Shown here in pieces: positions 1 to 7,674 of a DNA stretch of 64,000 bases. A program made the translations under genes and the position numbers. This DNA comes from Anammoximicrobium sp964645045 (lineage in GTDB: Bacteria; Planctomycetota; Planctomycetia; Pirellulales; Pirellulaceae), in the NCBI GenBank assembly GCA_964645045.1, contig CAZXYZ010000010.1, positions 62,001 to 126,000 on the forward strand. The letters are read 5' to 3'. Position 1 is the stretch's first letter, and every line of letters starts with the position of its first letter. The notes beneath the pieces were generated by a model. It worked only from the letters and a program-made list of their open reading frames with translations, had not been told where the DNA came from and did not search any database.

Positions 1-1
1 G

Positions 2-664
2 CTGACGCTGGCGGTCCTGGCCGATCTGCGGCGCGGCTGGGCACCGGACGAGGATCTGTTCCAGGTTGGGCCGTTCGAGTACCGCCTGAAGTTCCCTGTC
101 TGTAAGCTCATCCACCGCTTGGACTCGGACTGGCGAGACGATTCCTCGCTGCCGGTACTGCTGGCCCGTGCCCAGATCGAGGCCCTTCGCACGGCTGGGG
201 ATCCGGAAGGCCGGTACCGGGCCAAGCGAAACCTGGTACTCGGACTGTACGAGCTAGGCTATAATGAAGATCAGATCCGCGACATCTTCGGGCTGTTGGA
301 CTGGATGATGCACCTGCGGGTCGACCTGGAAAAACAACTTACGCGAGAAATCGTCGAGTTTGAGGAGGCACGGAAGATGCCGTACATTACGTCCGTAGAA
401 CGCTTTGCGGAAGCTCGTGGGGAAGCTCGTGGGGAAGCTCGTGGGGAAGCTCGTGGGGAAGCTCGTGGGGAGGCTCGCGGGAGAACCAGCATCGTGTTGT
501 CGCTGTTGGCGGAGGTTTGTGGCCCGCTGCCGCAAGATGACGAGGACCGCGTGTACGAATTGCCCGCCACAGCCCTGGAGAAACTGGCCAAAGCCCTCCT
601 GCGGTTCCAATCCATCGACGACCTGCACGACTGGCTCGACCGGCACGCCGCCTCGGAGGCGTAA
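2..664 (+). CDS. Rpn/DUF4351-family protein, C-terminal part (5' end outside window)
   Basis: The frame is open from base 2 to the TAA at 664, so the gene enters from the left and only about 220 residues are visible. What remains matches the back half of the Rpn (PD-(D/E)XK nuclease/putative transposase) proteins common in cyanobacteria and planctomycetes: a 'YRLKFPVCKLI' strand, a helical part with 'RNLVLGLYELGY', the 'MPYITSVERFA' segment, then a DUF4351-like helical tail. The nuclease domain itself would lie before base 1 and cannot be checked. A short charged linker made of six EARG units (bases 410-481) joins the middle and tail. In related proteins the same place often holds a variable repeat. 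The TTG at 119 is not a real start. Confidence 0.72.
   Translation: MTLAVLADLRRGWAPDEDLFQVGPFEYRLKFPVCKLIHRLDSDWRDDSSLPVLLARAQIEALRTAGDPEGRYRAKRNLVLGLYELGYNEDQIRDIFGLLDWMMHLRVDLEKQLTREIVEFEEARKMPYITSVERFAEARGEARGEARGEARGEARGEARGRTSIVLSLLAEVCGPLPQDDEDRVYELPATALEKLAKALLRFQSIDDLHDWLDRHAASEA
410..481 (+). repeat. 12-bp tandem repeat, six copies, in frame
   Basis: The unit GAAGCTCGTGGG is repeated five times exactly, and a sixth copy has two changes. It encodes E-A-R-G in every copy because 12 is a multiple of three, so a gain or loss of units would change linker length without breaking the frame. It lies inside the Rpn/DUF4351-like gene. Confidence 0.95.
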
Positions 665-783
665 GGCCTTTCAGAGCGGCCGAGCAACCGGAGTCGCGGG
701 CCGCACTCATTAACAGAGACGATCGCTGGGAGAATGGCACGGCGGAGAAAAAATCGCCGTTGCTGCGTTGGCCGAGTTAGGGC

Positions 784-909
784 GAGCACGTCAACCGGCC
801 GCAGAACGAGGCGGAATTGACGCCGTTGCGTCGTTGTGTGCCGCGAGGCTGTCCGTTGGGCGAGCAGTCCTGGTGCGACCAGATGGACCATCGACTACGC
901 CCGTTCTGT
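784..909 (+). pseudogene. C-terminal remnant of a REP-associated tyrosine transposase (RAYT)
   Basis: Reading from 784 the translation contains 'VNRPQNEAEL', then 'LRRCVPRGCPLGEQSW'. This is the signature of the tail of one RAYT (Y1 transposase) subgroup, in which 'PQTEAEL..LR..V.RG.PFG...W' precedes a basic end. No HUH or tyrosine part precedes it and the fragment decays into unrelated sequence near the SNF2 stop codon. It is a dead fragment. A second remnant of the same subgroup lies on the other side of the cassette, at 6654-6821, in opposite orientation. The bases between 665 and 783 show nothing else. Confidence 0.6.
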
Positions 910-934
910 AGCAGGTCTTGCCCGTTGTTATCCG

Positions 935-2611
935 CTACTCGTGGCGACCGGCGGAGCAAGTTGCTTCGCGTGGGGCGCGGAGGCCGAAGAGGCCGAACAG
1001 TTCCTCCGCGGTAAGCGTGCTCTTCAGGTCCAATGTCACGTCATCCACAACCTCTTTGAAGATCTGACGCTTGTCGCGAAGGATGGCCTCAATGCGTTCC
1101 TCGATGGTGTTCGCACACACATAGCGAAAGGCGGTGACCGGATACGGCTGGCCCATGCGGTGAGCACGACTTTCCGCCTGGTCCTCGATCGCCGGATTCC
1201 ACCAGCGGTCCAGGTGGAACACGTACGAGGCGGATTGGAGGTTCAGGCCCACTCCGCCAGCGCGGAGGGAGAGGATGATCGCCTTGTGGCGCGGGTCTGT
1301 CCTGAACGCCCGGACCACGTCGCTGCGCTGCTTTGCCGACATGGCGCCGGTGAACGTCAATGGGTTGAAAGCTCGCAGAGCGCGGGCCACCATATCGACC
1401 CCGAACTGGCCGCCGGTAAACTGCGAAAAGACGAGAGCGCGGTGCCCCTCGGCGACCAGCGTTGTCAGTCGTGCGGAGATGTCCTCCAGCTTGGCGGATT
1501 CGCCGGTAACTGGTTCCGCGTTGCAGACCTGCTTCAGCCGCGCGATGAGTTCCAGCACGTGGGTGATGGTCAGCGACGGGCCGAATTGCCGCAACCGCAG
1601 GGTGCCCTCCCGTTCCGCCCGGTCATACGCTTCGCGTTGCCGGACACCGAGTTCCAGGGTGAGTTCTTTGATCCTCAGGGGCGGCAGCTCGGGCAACACA
1701 TCGCCTTTCTTGCGGCGGAGTTGCAGGGTCTTGAGTGTCGAACGGAGATCCGCAAAGTGCCAGAGCCGTGTCTTGTCGGTCGGGTCGCCCAACAGGAAAT
1801 CGAGAAGGGAAACGAGGTCCTCCGTGGAGTTTTCCAGCGGCGTGCCGGTGAGCGCCCACCGCCGGTCGCGCGGAATCCGCTTGCAGGCTTGGGAGATCCC
1901 GGACTCGCGATTCTTGATGCGTGACGCTTCGTCCAGCAACACCACGTCCCACCGGCGCCGCAGCACGGGCGAGTTGCGCAGGTCCAGCACGTCCCCGCGT
2001 AGCGTCTCGTATCCCACGAGATACACGTGCGCGGGCAGCCGCCACAGGCGTCCCCGCTCGGCGGGCGTGCCCGAAACCGGCACGACGGTCAGTTCGGGCG
2101 CCCACCGCCGCAACTCGGAACGCCACTGCTGGACAAGAGAGGCTGGGCAGACCACCAGCGCCGACTTGATCCGCTCGCGAAAGCAGAGTATCCGGAGCGC
2201 GGCGGCGGCCTGGACCGTTTTGCCTAAACCCATGTCGTCGGCAAGCAGCACCTCGCGCCGCGTCAGTAACGTCTCAATCCCCGCGCACTGGTAGGGCGCC
2301 AGCGGCGCGTGCCAGCGCAGGGGGCCGCCGTCGTCGCTGAACAGCCTGGGTGGCGTTTGCAGCGCGATGGCGAGGCGCAGGAGGATGTCGTCCGGTTTCC
2401 ACGGCTCGGCGCCTGCCGTGCCCCCGCCGCCCAATCCATCTCGCTTGCTGACCGGGGAATCCCAGGCTTCGAACCAGCCGATATCGTGGCTGGTGGACGG
2501 CGAGCCCTCGATTTCGGCCGGCACGAGTCGCATCGGCGTGCCGACCCGCAGGCGGGGCGCCACCATCACTTTCGCCGGAGTTGCCCTGGGGCCGTTACGG
2601 CACGGGATCAT
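935..2611 (-). CDS. SNF2-family DEAD/DEAH-type helicase
   Basis: An SNF2 superfamily 2 ATPase, predicted to translocate on double-stranded DNA. The N-terminal 100 residues are unassigned. Then come Walker A 'DDMGLGKTVQ', motif Ia 'LVVCPASLVQQW', motif II 'VVLLDEAS', motif III 'ALTGTPLEN', and in the second RecA lobe 'LVFSQFT', 'LSLRAGGVGLNL' and 'QAESRAHRMGQ'. All motifs look intact. I place the start at the ATG at 2611 (558 residues), overlapping the previous gene by 17 bases; the ATG at 2566 is an alternative. It is the last gene of a minus-strand run of five. SNF2 helicases with BrxD-like ATPases recur in phage-defence loci (BrxHII in BREX, DrmD in DISARM), so a defence role is inferred from context. 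No nuclease domain is fused to it. Confidence 0.88.
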   Translation of the reverse strand: MIPCRNGPRATPAKVMVAPRLRVGTPMRLVPAEIEGSPSTSHDIGWFEAWDSPVSKRDGLGGGGTAGAEPWKPDDILLRLAIALQTPPRLFSDDGGPLRWHAPLAPYQCAGIETLLTRREVLLADDMGLGKTVQAAAALRILCFRERIKSALVVCPASLVQQWRSELRRWAPELTVVPVSGTPAERGRLWRLPAHVYLVGYETLRGDVLDLRNSPVLRRRWDVVLLDEASRIKNRESGISQACKRIPRDRRWALTGTPLENSTEDLVSLLDFLLGDPTDKTRLWHFADLRSTLKTLQLRRKKGDVLPELPPLRIKELTLELGVRQREAYDRAEREGTLRLRQFGPSLTITHVLELIARLKQVCNAEPVTGESAKLEDISARLTTLVAEGHRALVFSQFTGGQFGVDMVARALRAFNPLTFTGAMSAKQRSDVVRAFRTDPRHKAIILSLRAGGVGLNLQSASYVFHLDRWWNPAIEDQAESRAHRMGQPYPVTAFRYVCANTIEERIEAILRDKRQIFKEVVDDVTLDLKSTLTAEELFGLFGLRAPREATCSAGRHE

Positions 2612-3128
2612 CGGTCTCGTCTTTGGTGACGTCGGTTGGATAGAGTATCTGCAGGCCGCGTACAATTCGGTCAAACGGCTCAAAGAGAAACCCGCGAGTC
2701 TTTAGCTCCGGCGCCAACGAATGGGAGCGCATGCCGTGCGTGGGCGGGTCGTTCACCCAGTCCCACTGAATCGCGCCGTCCGCGGTGGGCCAAACGACGA
2801 CCATCGGAATCGAGGGCCCGACCTCCACGCGCAAGTAGTCGCGCGGCCCAAGGGTACACTTGCACACCACCAGGTCCGGTTCCCGGCGGCACGCGTCGAA
2901 CAGCGAGTGAGCCACGGCGGCAATGCATGCTTCGAACTGCAGTTCGTCCGGCCACATCCAGCCGCCCGGCGGTTCCGTGCGGTTGTGGACGAACTCCAGG
3001 GGGCGGCCGCGACCGTCCAGCAGCAGCAGTGCGCCCAGCAACGCTCCGCCCTGACCGGCGATCACGTCCAGATAGGCGGCGCACCCGTCCTCCGGCGTGG
3101 CCTGTCGTCTTCGATAGGGAATGGCCAT
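2595..3128 (-). CDS. Uncharacterised cassette protein
   Basis: A 177-residue protein that I do not recognise. It starts at an ATG nine bases after the ATPase gene ends and overlaps the helicase start, so it is very likely translated as part of the same operon. Visible features are a hydrophobic strand region near residues 28-40 ('GALLGALLLLDGRGRP'), a Trp-rich 'PPGGWMWPDE' turn, two cysteines in 'LVVCKCTLG', and a second strand region 'IPMVVVWP'. There is no signal peptide and no long transmembrane helix, so it is probably a cytoplasmic alpha/beta protein. Fixed placement between the ATPase and the SNF2 gene suggests a role as adaptor or specificity subunit, which is inference only. Confidence 0.75.
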   Translation of the reverse strand: MAIPYRRRQATPEDGCAAYLDVIAGQGGALLGALLLLDGRGRPLEFVHNRTEPPGGWMWPDELQFEACIAAVAHSLFDACRREPDLVVCKCTLGPRDYLRVEVGPSIPMVVVWPTADGAIQWDWVNDPPTHGMRSHSLAPELKTRGFLFEPFDRIVRGLQILYPTDVTKDETDDPVP

Positions 3129-3137
3129 GCAGCGGCC

Positions 3138-4364
3138 CTACGAGTCGTCGTTGTTACGTTCCATCTCGGCTTCCGGAATCTCACCGTCGCCGAACTTCAC
3201 GTCCTCGCCCTCGACTTCCGGCTGGTAAGAAGGATCGTACCGCATGAAATCCCATTCGGTGATCCAACGCCGGATCTTCCAGCGGATGGACCTGTTATGA
3301 TCGGCGTCAGGCGTGGGCAAAACGCGGACGGTGACGCCGTAAGCCTGCTCGTAAATGGCTTTGATGCGGTAACGGACGTCCTCTTCCTGTTCGGGGGTCG
3401 GGGATTCGAGTGTGGCAGGATCGGCTTTCAGCAACTCGATGCCATGCCGGCCGTATTGAGGATCAAAGCTGTCCGAGACGCCAACGCTACTGGGAACGAA
3501 CGCCAACTCGTCATTCTTCCCATCCGTGACCGTCGTCACCACGAAACCCGTGGTCATCGCGAACACCGGGAGAATGCCGGCGCCGGTGGTTTTGGCGATC
3601 TCGCGCCACCAGCCGAGTTCCTCGTAGGCGCTGAACCGTTGCCTTCGCGTGAACCGGGCCATGCGATCAAGTTCGTCGAAGAAGACGACGATCCCTTTGC
3701 AGCCGCAGGCGCGGAAGAACTGAGCCAAGACGCGGATTCGATCGTGAGCCAAGAGCGGGTTTCGCGGGCCGCGGAGGTCGTAGGCCGCCGCTTGACCGAT
3801 TTCCTTCAGTTTCTGCCTGATGACGGTTACCCCGAGCGGTTTCCCCTCGAAATCCTCCAGAATTCGCGTGCGGAGTTCCTCGTCCGCACGAAACTCTTCG
3901 TACAGGTGCAAGAGCGCCCGAAAGCGCTGGTGAATATCAGCCTGCCGCGCCCACTCCCGCAGGCTGGACAGCGCACCCGGATTGGCATCGACGTCGGCGG
4001 CAACTTCTCGAATCGCTTTGCCCATCCGGGCCGGTGCATGCGCGGCTTCGGCGATCGTCTTGAGTACCACGTGTCCGCTACCCATCGGCATCTCCGGGCT
4101 GACCACGGTGAAACTGGTGACGAAGCGCTCGCGTTCGGCGATGGCCTGAAAGTATTCCAGCAGGTGCGATTTTCCATTTCCGAAATCGGCGGAGATGACC
4201 AGGGGTTCGGTGGACCGCCCTGCGCCGACAGATTCCAGAGCGGCTTGGAAGCGGTCCTCGATGGCGTGCTGCGTCGTGCCCAGCTGGCTTACCGCGTGTC
4301 TGCTGGGCACGCCGGCGCGCAGAGCCTCGATGGCATTCCGAGCCGTGACGATTTCCCGATTCAT
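3138..4364 (-). CDS. BrxD-like P-loop ATPase (DUF2791 family)
   Basis: A 408-residue AAA-type ATPase. It opens with 'AIEALRAGVPSRHAV' and carries Walker A 'FGNGKSHLLEYF' (K65, S66) and a Walker B strand 'GIVVFFDELDRM' near residue 225. This layout is that of the DUF2791/BrxD ATP-binding proteins known from BREX types 2 and 6 and from related helicase operons. The biochemical role of BrxD is not settled. The start ATG overlaps the stop of the upstream gene by four bases (ATGA), and the AGATA-rich leader 'GGGAGA' lies just before it. No PglZ, PglX or BrxC gene is near, so this is not a standard BREX locus. It probably works with the Walker-less relative encoded upstream and with the SNF2 helicase. 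Confidence 0.85.
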   Translation of the reverse strand: MNREIVTARNAIEALRAGVPSRHAVSQLGTTQHAIEDRFQAALESVGAGRSTEPLVISADFGNGKSHLLEYFQAIAERERFVTSFTVVSPEMPMGSGHVVLKTIAEAAHAPARMGKAIREVAADVDANPGALSSLREWARQADIHQRFRALLHLYEEFRADEELRTRILEDFEGKPLGVTVIRQKLKEIGQAAAYDLRGPRNPLLAHDRIRVLAQFFRACGCKGIVVFFDELDRMARFTRRQRFSAYEELGWWREIAKTTGAGILPVFAMTTGFVVTTVTDGKNDELAFVPSSVGVSDSFDPQYGRHGIELLKADPATLESPTPEQEEDVRYRIKAIYEQAYGVTVRVLPTPDADHNRSIRWKIRRWITEWDFMRYDPSYQPEVEGEDVKFGDGEIPEAEMERNNDDS

Positions 4365-5446
4365 GTCGTATCTCCCAGATGGATCAGCGCGGCGGTTGGA
4401 TTCGTCCGCTGGACGTCATGGATCTCCTGACCGATGCGCGACTGCAAGGCGTCATAGGCCCAGTAATTCCGGGGCGACGCCCCGTCATAGAACCTGGGCG
4501 TGGTGAGGACGACCAGCATGAAACGTTCAAACCAGTCGATCTCGTCAATGAAGCGTCGCAATTGTGCGAGCATCTGCACGAAAGCCAGATCGCTGTAGGA
4601 AATGGCCGGCTCGGCGGTGCCTTCGGCTAAGATCGCCTCGAGTTGTTCCCTGGAGGCGCCGGCGGCGATGGCTTGCTCCAGCGTCAGCAGCGTTTCCGCC
4701 TGACGTTTGGTGCGTGGAACCCTCTTGTGTTCGTAGGGCCGAAAGTCGAACGTCACAACCAGCCCGACCTGCCCGGCACGCGGAAGCCAGCGGCAGAAGG
4801 ACGCCAGGATATGGCGGGCGTTGGCGCGCGAGATCCGCTCGAAGATCTGGATCTTCTTTAGCGCCGCAGCGGCTCCGGGCATGGTGCGGCCCGCGAGCCA
4901 CGCGAGCAGCACCTCTTCGGCAGTCGGCGTCATGGCGTCCGGCAGCAGTTGGGCACGGACCAGCGAGCTGATGGCGGTGCGGAAATCGATGGCCAATCCC
5001 TGGTCCTTGATGTACCCGGTCACCAGTTCGCGTTGAAATTGATTGATCAGGTCGGCTGGTGTGCGACCGTTGTCTCGAGCGATCCCGTCGAGATCCTTGA
5101 GGTCCCGGCCCTGTTGCACCACCACGCCGCGGCTTTCCAGGTACTTTCTAGCCTCCGCGGTTGTCTGCGCTTTCCAGTCCACGGATTCTGTCACCGCGAA
5201 GAAGAACCGGTCGATCTGGTGCAGGTCCGGTTTCTTGTCATTCGGCAGGAACTTGGCCGCATCCAGGTGAACGTGAAAGCAGCCCTCATCTTCGGCGAGG
5301 GCGTGCAAGCGGGTCTGCACGCTCGACAGCGTCGTGCTGTCGCCGCTGATGAACTTGACGGTGGACCCGCCGCTCTTGATGTAGTCCGACAGGTATTCCC
5401 GATGAATGATCTCCAGCCAGGCGTCGGGTGATACGGGGGTGGGCAT
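4361..5446 (-). CDS. Walker-less relative of BrxD/DUF2791 ATPases
   Basis: A 361-residue protein that begins 'WLEIIHREYLSDYI', with 'TVKFISGDSTTLSSVQ' exactly where an ATPase would have its P-loop. The G-x-G-K-S/T residues are absent. Later parts keep the fold: 'IDRFFFAVTESVDW', 'LLAWLAGRTMPGAAA', and a Walker-B-like strand 'VGLVVTFDFRPY' with D but no E. I read it as a pseudo-ATPase partner of the intact BrxD-like protein, comparable to non-catalytic subunits in other AAA pairs. The start is well marked by AGGGAG eight bases upstream of the ATG. It overlaps the next gene by four bases, so the two proteins are probably made in coupled amounts. Assignment to DUF2791 is by pattern and should be tested by profile search. 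Confidence 0.7.
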   Translation of the reverse strand: MPTPVSPDAWLEIIHREYLSDYIKSGGSTVKFISGDSTTLSSVQTRLHALAEDEGCFHVHLDAAKFLPNDKKPDLHQIDRFFFAVTESVDWKAQTTAEARKYLESRGVVVQQGRDLKDLDGIARDNGRTPADLINQFQRELVTGYIKDQGLAIDFRTAISSLVRAQLLPDAMTPTAEEVLLAWLAGRTMPGAAAALKKIQIFERISRANARHILASFCRWLPRAGQVGLVVTFDFRPYEHKRVPRTKRQAETLLTLEQAIAAGASREQLEAILAEGTAEPAISYSDLAFVQMLAQLRRFIDEIDWFERFMLVVLTTPRFYDGASPRNYWAYDALQSRIGQEIHDVQRTNPTAALIHLGDTT

Positions 5447-5478
5447 GTCGTCTCCCTTCTGTTGCGCGGCGGGGCGGG

Positions 5479-6237
5479 CTACTTGCGGAATGTGATGCCG
5501 TAGTAGCGGATTGGCTGTCCGTCCTCGGCGATTACGGACAGGATATCTCTCTCCTTGGGATGCCCCGCGGGACCTTCGATAACAAAGCGGTTACCACTCT
5601 TGGTGGTCCGGATTCCCGAACGCTGCAAGGCGTAGATCTGTTGTGCGAACGCAGGTAAGGGATTCTCTTTTTTGTATCCCGGGGTGTCGCACCACCGGTC
5701 GTACACCTCGCGGAATTTGACAAACATCACTTCCGGTCGAGTCGAACGAAGGCACGTGCGATAGATGGCTTCCAGAAAATCTTGGGAATTGGCCGCGGCG
5801 GTGCGGTCGCGGAGACGTTTCAGCTCGGCGGCGACGAGTTGCGGGTGGATGTTTGGCCAGTTGACCTTGCCGATCTGAATCGAGTTGCGGGCGGGCTGGG
5901 CGCGCACGACAACCGGAGACGAGATCAGCAGGTCGTCTTCTTCCGTCGTGCGCAGGTCGTGACGATCCGCGGCAACGCTCCGTACCTCCTTGCGCCACTG
6001 CGCGCTTTCGAGGTAGGACCGGACGTCGAAGTCCCAGGAGGCAGATGCCTCGCTTGTAGGCTTCACGAGTGTGGCGACAAGTTCCGTGGCCAGCGAGGCA
6101 TTCTTTTGCAGGTTGCCCATGTGCCCGGTCTGGCACGCCTTCTTCCAGGCCGTCAGCGCTGCCGTGTACTTCTTGGCCGATTTGACGAGCGCGTCCACAC
6201 GCTCCTTCTGTTCCTGCAGTGCGTCTTCCAGCTTCAC
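5479..6237 (-). CDS. Helical/winged-helix-like protein, first gene of the cassette
   Basis: A 252-residue protein with a GTG start preceded by a purine tract GAGGGGGG. Residues 1-70 are a helical, Lys/Ala/Glu-rich segment likely to form a coiled coil. The middle is variable. The C-terminal 120 residues ('DFLEAIYRTCL', 'FAQQIYALQRSGIRTTKSG', 'YYGITFRK') read like a compact alpha/beta or winged-helix domain. I do not recognise a named family. It is 32 bases upstream of the pseudo-ATPase gene on the same strand and begins the run of five genes. In comparable BrxD/SNF2 loci a TerB-domain protein occupies a similar place, but I see no clear TerB motif here. No signal peptide, so it is cytoplasmic. 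It could be the DNA- or protein-recognising component. Confidence 0.75.
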   Translation of the reverse strand: MKLEDALQEQKERVDALVKSAKKYTAALTAWKKACQTGHMGNLQKNASLATELVATLVKPTSEASASWDFDVRSYLESAQWRKEVRSVAADRHDLRTTEEDDLLISSPVVVRAQPARNSIQIGKVNWPNIHPQLVAAELKRLRDRTAAANSQDFLEAIYRTCLRSTRPEVMFVKFREVYDRWCDTPGYKKENPLPAFAQQIYALQRSGIRTTKSGNRFVIEGPAGHPKERDILSVIAEDGQPIRYYGITFRK

Positions 6238-6652
6238 GGGCGTTCCCCCCTCACGGTGTGGATTGAATCATACCTGGACGACTTGCGTGCGACAAACACG
6301 CGGATTTCATCGCTCACGGGGCTTGCTGACTTCGCAGGCACCATATCGTGACAGACACTTCAGGTTGAATCCTGAATCGCCGAAGCAATTCCCACAAAGC
6401 GAAGATCGGCGTAATTCTGATCCCCCACCGTTTCTGACGCAAGCGTTGAACCGTTCCCGCGTTCAGTTTTTTCTTGCTCTTTGCGGTTCTTTGTCGGCCC
6501 AACTGGCGATCCTAGACCACGATCCTGCCCCGCATACGCGTCGAACAAAGCGAAAACGAAACGAATTGTCTTACATTATCCGATGAGCCGTGACTATCCA
6601 ATCCCCGACGGCGTGCGGGAATTGACGGCCGCGAGGGTATTAAGGCACAGGA
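6238..6652 (-). other. Leader region of the five-gene cassette, no gene seen
   Basis: About 415 bases upstream of the first cassette gene. The strand-specific promoter must lie here, but I cannot point to a convincing -35/-10 pair. Short open frames such as 6314-6502 on the minus strand show no recognisable family and no good ribosome site. Confidence 0.4.
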
Positions 6653-6653
6653 G

Positions 6654-6821
6654 CTAGATTGGGTAATTTCTCGTGTATCCGTCGTGGGCGACTGTGGGAC
6701 GGCTGCGCGGACGCAGTGTTGCCTCCAGGCCGAGCGACGCCGCCATGCTTTGCACCCAATTGTCCTTCCCGAAAGGGCAGCCACGCTGGATGCAGCGACC
6801 AAGCGACCGCGCAGCAATAAA
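6654..6821 (-). pseudogene. C-terminal remnant of a RAYT transposase, second copy
   Basis: The minus-strand translation contains 'SLGRCIQRGCPFGKDNW', then 'LGLEATLRPRSRP', the classic basic tail of REP-associated tyrosine transposases of the 'RG.PFG...W' subgroup. The N-terminal HUH and catalytic tyrosine regions are missing, so it is inactive. It ends in a TAA at 6654 and therefore keeps its natural C-terminus. It faces inward toward the cassette, as does the left remnant at 784-909, but the two differ enough that they are unlikely to be two halves of one recent insertion. Confidence 0.7.
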
Positions 6822-6852
6822 GCGAAAACGACAGGCATTACCTGCGGAGACC

Positions 6853-7047
6853 ATGAATCTACTGCACCGCTGGCGGATCGTGGCCGCTTCTCAGGGACCC
6901 GGCGGAGCGGGGGCGGGCGGGAACGGCTCAGCGGCTGGGCCGGCGGCTCCTGGAACGTCCGGAGCCTGGGTTGTGGGCACGTCCCTGGCATTGGAATTCG
7001 TTGTGCTTTCTGTCGCCGCGTTCCTGTTCTGCCGTCGGGAGTTTTGA
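6853..7047 (+). CDS. Possible small membrane protein, AtpZ/AtpI-like remnant
   Basis: An ATG with CGGAGA six bases upstream opens a 64-residue frame: a Gly/Ala-rich stretch, then one hydrophobic helix 'WVVGTSLALEFVVLSVAAF' and a short basic end. The 'LALEFVV' helix resembles the first helix of AtpI/AtpZ-type ATP synthase accessory proteins, but the second helix is absent. Neighbouring DNA is decayed, so this may be a broken gene. No ATP synthase genes are nearby. Confidence 0.3.
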   Translation: MNLLHRWRIVAASQGPGGAGAGGNGSAAGPAAPGTSGAWVVGTSLALEFVVLSVAAFLFCRREF

Positions 7048-7467
7048 TCGGACTGGCCGCCCGAGGCAAAGTCGGAATCTGCGAGTGAACTGGAGCGATG
7101 GTGCTGTCCATGCCCGGCAAGAAGCACGACGGCGGCGCGTACGCGCTGGCCGAGTCAGCCTTCCAAGGTCCTCCGCCGCCGGATGCCAGCCGACTCCAAC
7201 CCAGCGGCGACGAACTTCTACGAGCAGCGGGTGGGCCCCGGTAGTGTCCGTGAGGCTGTGGCAAGTCGCGCATTGGCTTTCGTCGGGGAAATCTGGGTCA
7301 AGGCAAAGTACCCGTCGAACCAGTGTCTTTCGGTTCGCGGTGGCTAACCGCCTGCATGGCAGTTCAGGCAGGGAGTGGCTTGGATCTTGACCGGGCCGCT
7401 GGCTCGGCGGATAATTGCGCCTGGAAGCGTCAAACCGGAAGGTGGTCGATGAAACACGAGGCTCAGT
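7048..7467 (-). other. Decayed region with two haem-type CxxCH motifs in different frames
   Basis: No intact gene. On the minus strand a frame ends with 'PCLNCHAGG' (CxxCH at 7356-7370), and another frame some 85 bases further on reads 'DESQCATCHSL' (CxxCH at 7258-7272). Two haem-binding motifs at a spacing usual for multihaem cytochromes suggest the frameshifted remains of a cytochrome c gene. Two five-residue motifs could also be chance in GC-rich DNA. The plus-strand promoter of the following toxin-antitoxin pair must lie in the right end of this stretch. Confidence 0.3.
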
Positions 7468-7674
7468 ATGTCGCAATCGCCCAGCACAGACGATCGCTTG
7501 GCAACCCTGGAAGTGGAGGTTGCGCAGATCAAGGACCAGCTTCAGCGAGTTGCAGAGCCTCCGAATTGGCTCGCCCGCGTTGTCGGTTCGATGAGTCGGT
7601 ATCCTGACTTCCGGGAAGTCCTCCGCCTGGGCCGCGAATTCCGTGAAGCCGATCGGCCCCCGAACGATGAATGA
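7468..7674 (+). CDS. Probable antitoxin partner of the PIN-domain protein
   Basis: A 68-residue protein that starts with a short coiled-coil-like heptad segment ('RLATLEVEVAQIKDQLQRVAE'-type spacing), followed by a Trp-containing 'NWLARVVGSMSRYPDFREVL' helix and an acidic end. Small proteins with this coiled coil plus 'F.EVL.LGRE.R' tail commonly precede PIN-domain toxins in cyanobacteria and planctomycetes. Its TGA overlaps the ATG of the PIN gene (ATGA, 7671-7674). By the usual logic of such pairs it would bind and inactivate the downstream nuclease and repress its own promoter; only the gene arrangement is seen directly. Confidence 0.72.
   Translation: MSQSPSTDDRLATLEVEVAQIKDQLQRVAEPPNWLARVVGSMSRYPDFREVLRLGREFREADRPPNDE

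Noticed and set aside
836..1924. Long plus-strand open frame over the helicase gene
   Set aside because: Antisense shadow in GC-rich DNA, no domain.
935..6237. Standard BREX or DISARM locus
   Set aside because: Only BrxD-like and SNF2 parts; no PglZ, PglX, BrxC, DrmA/B or methylase gene.
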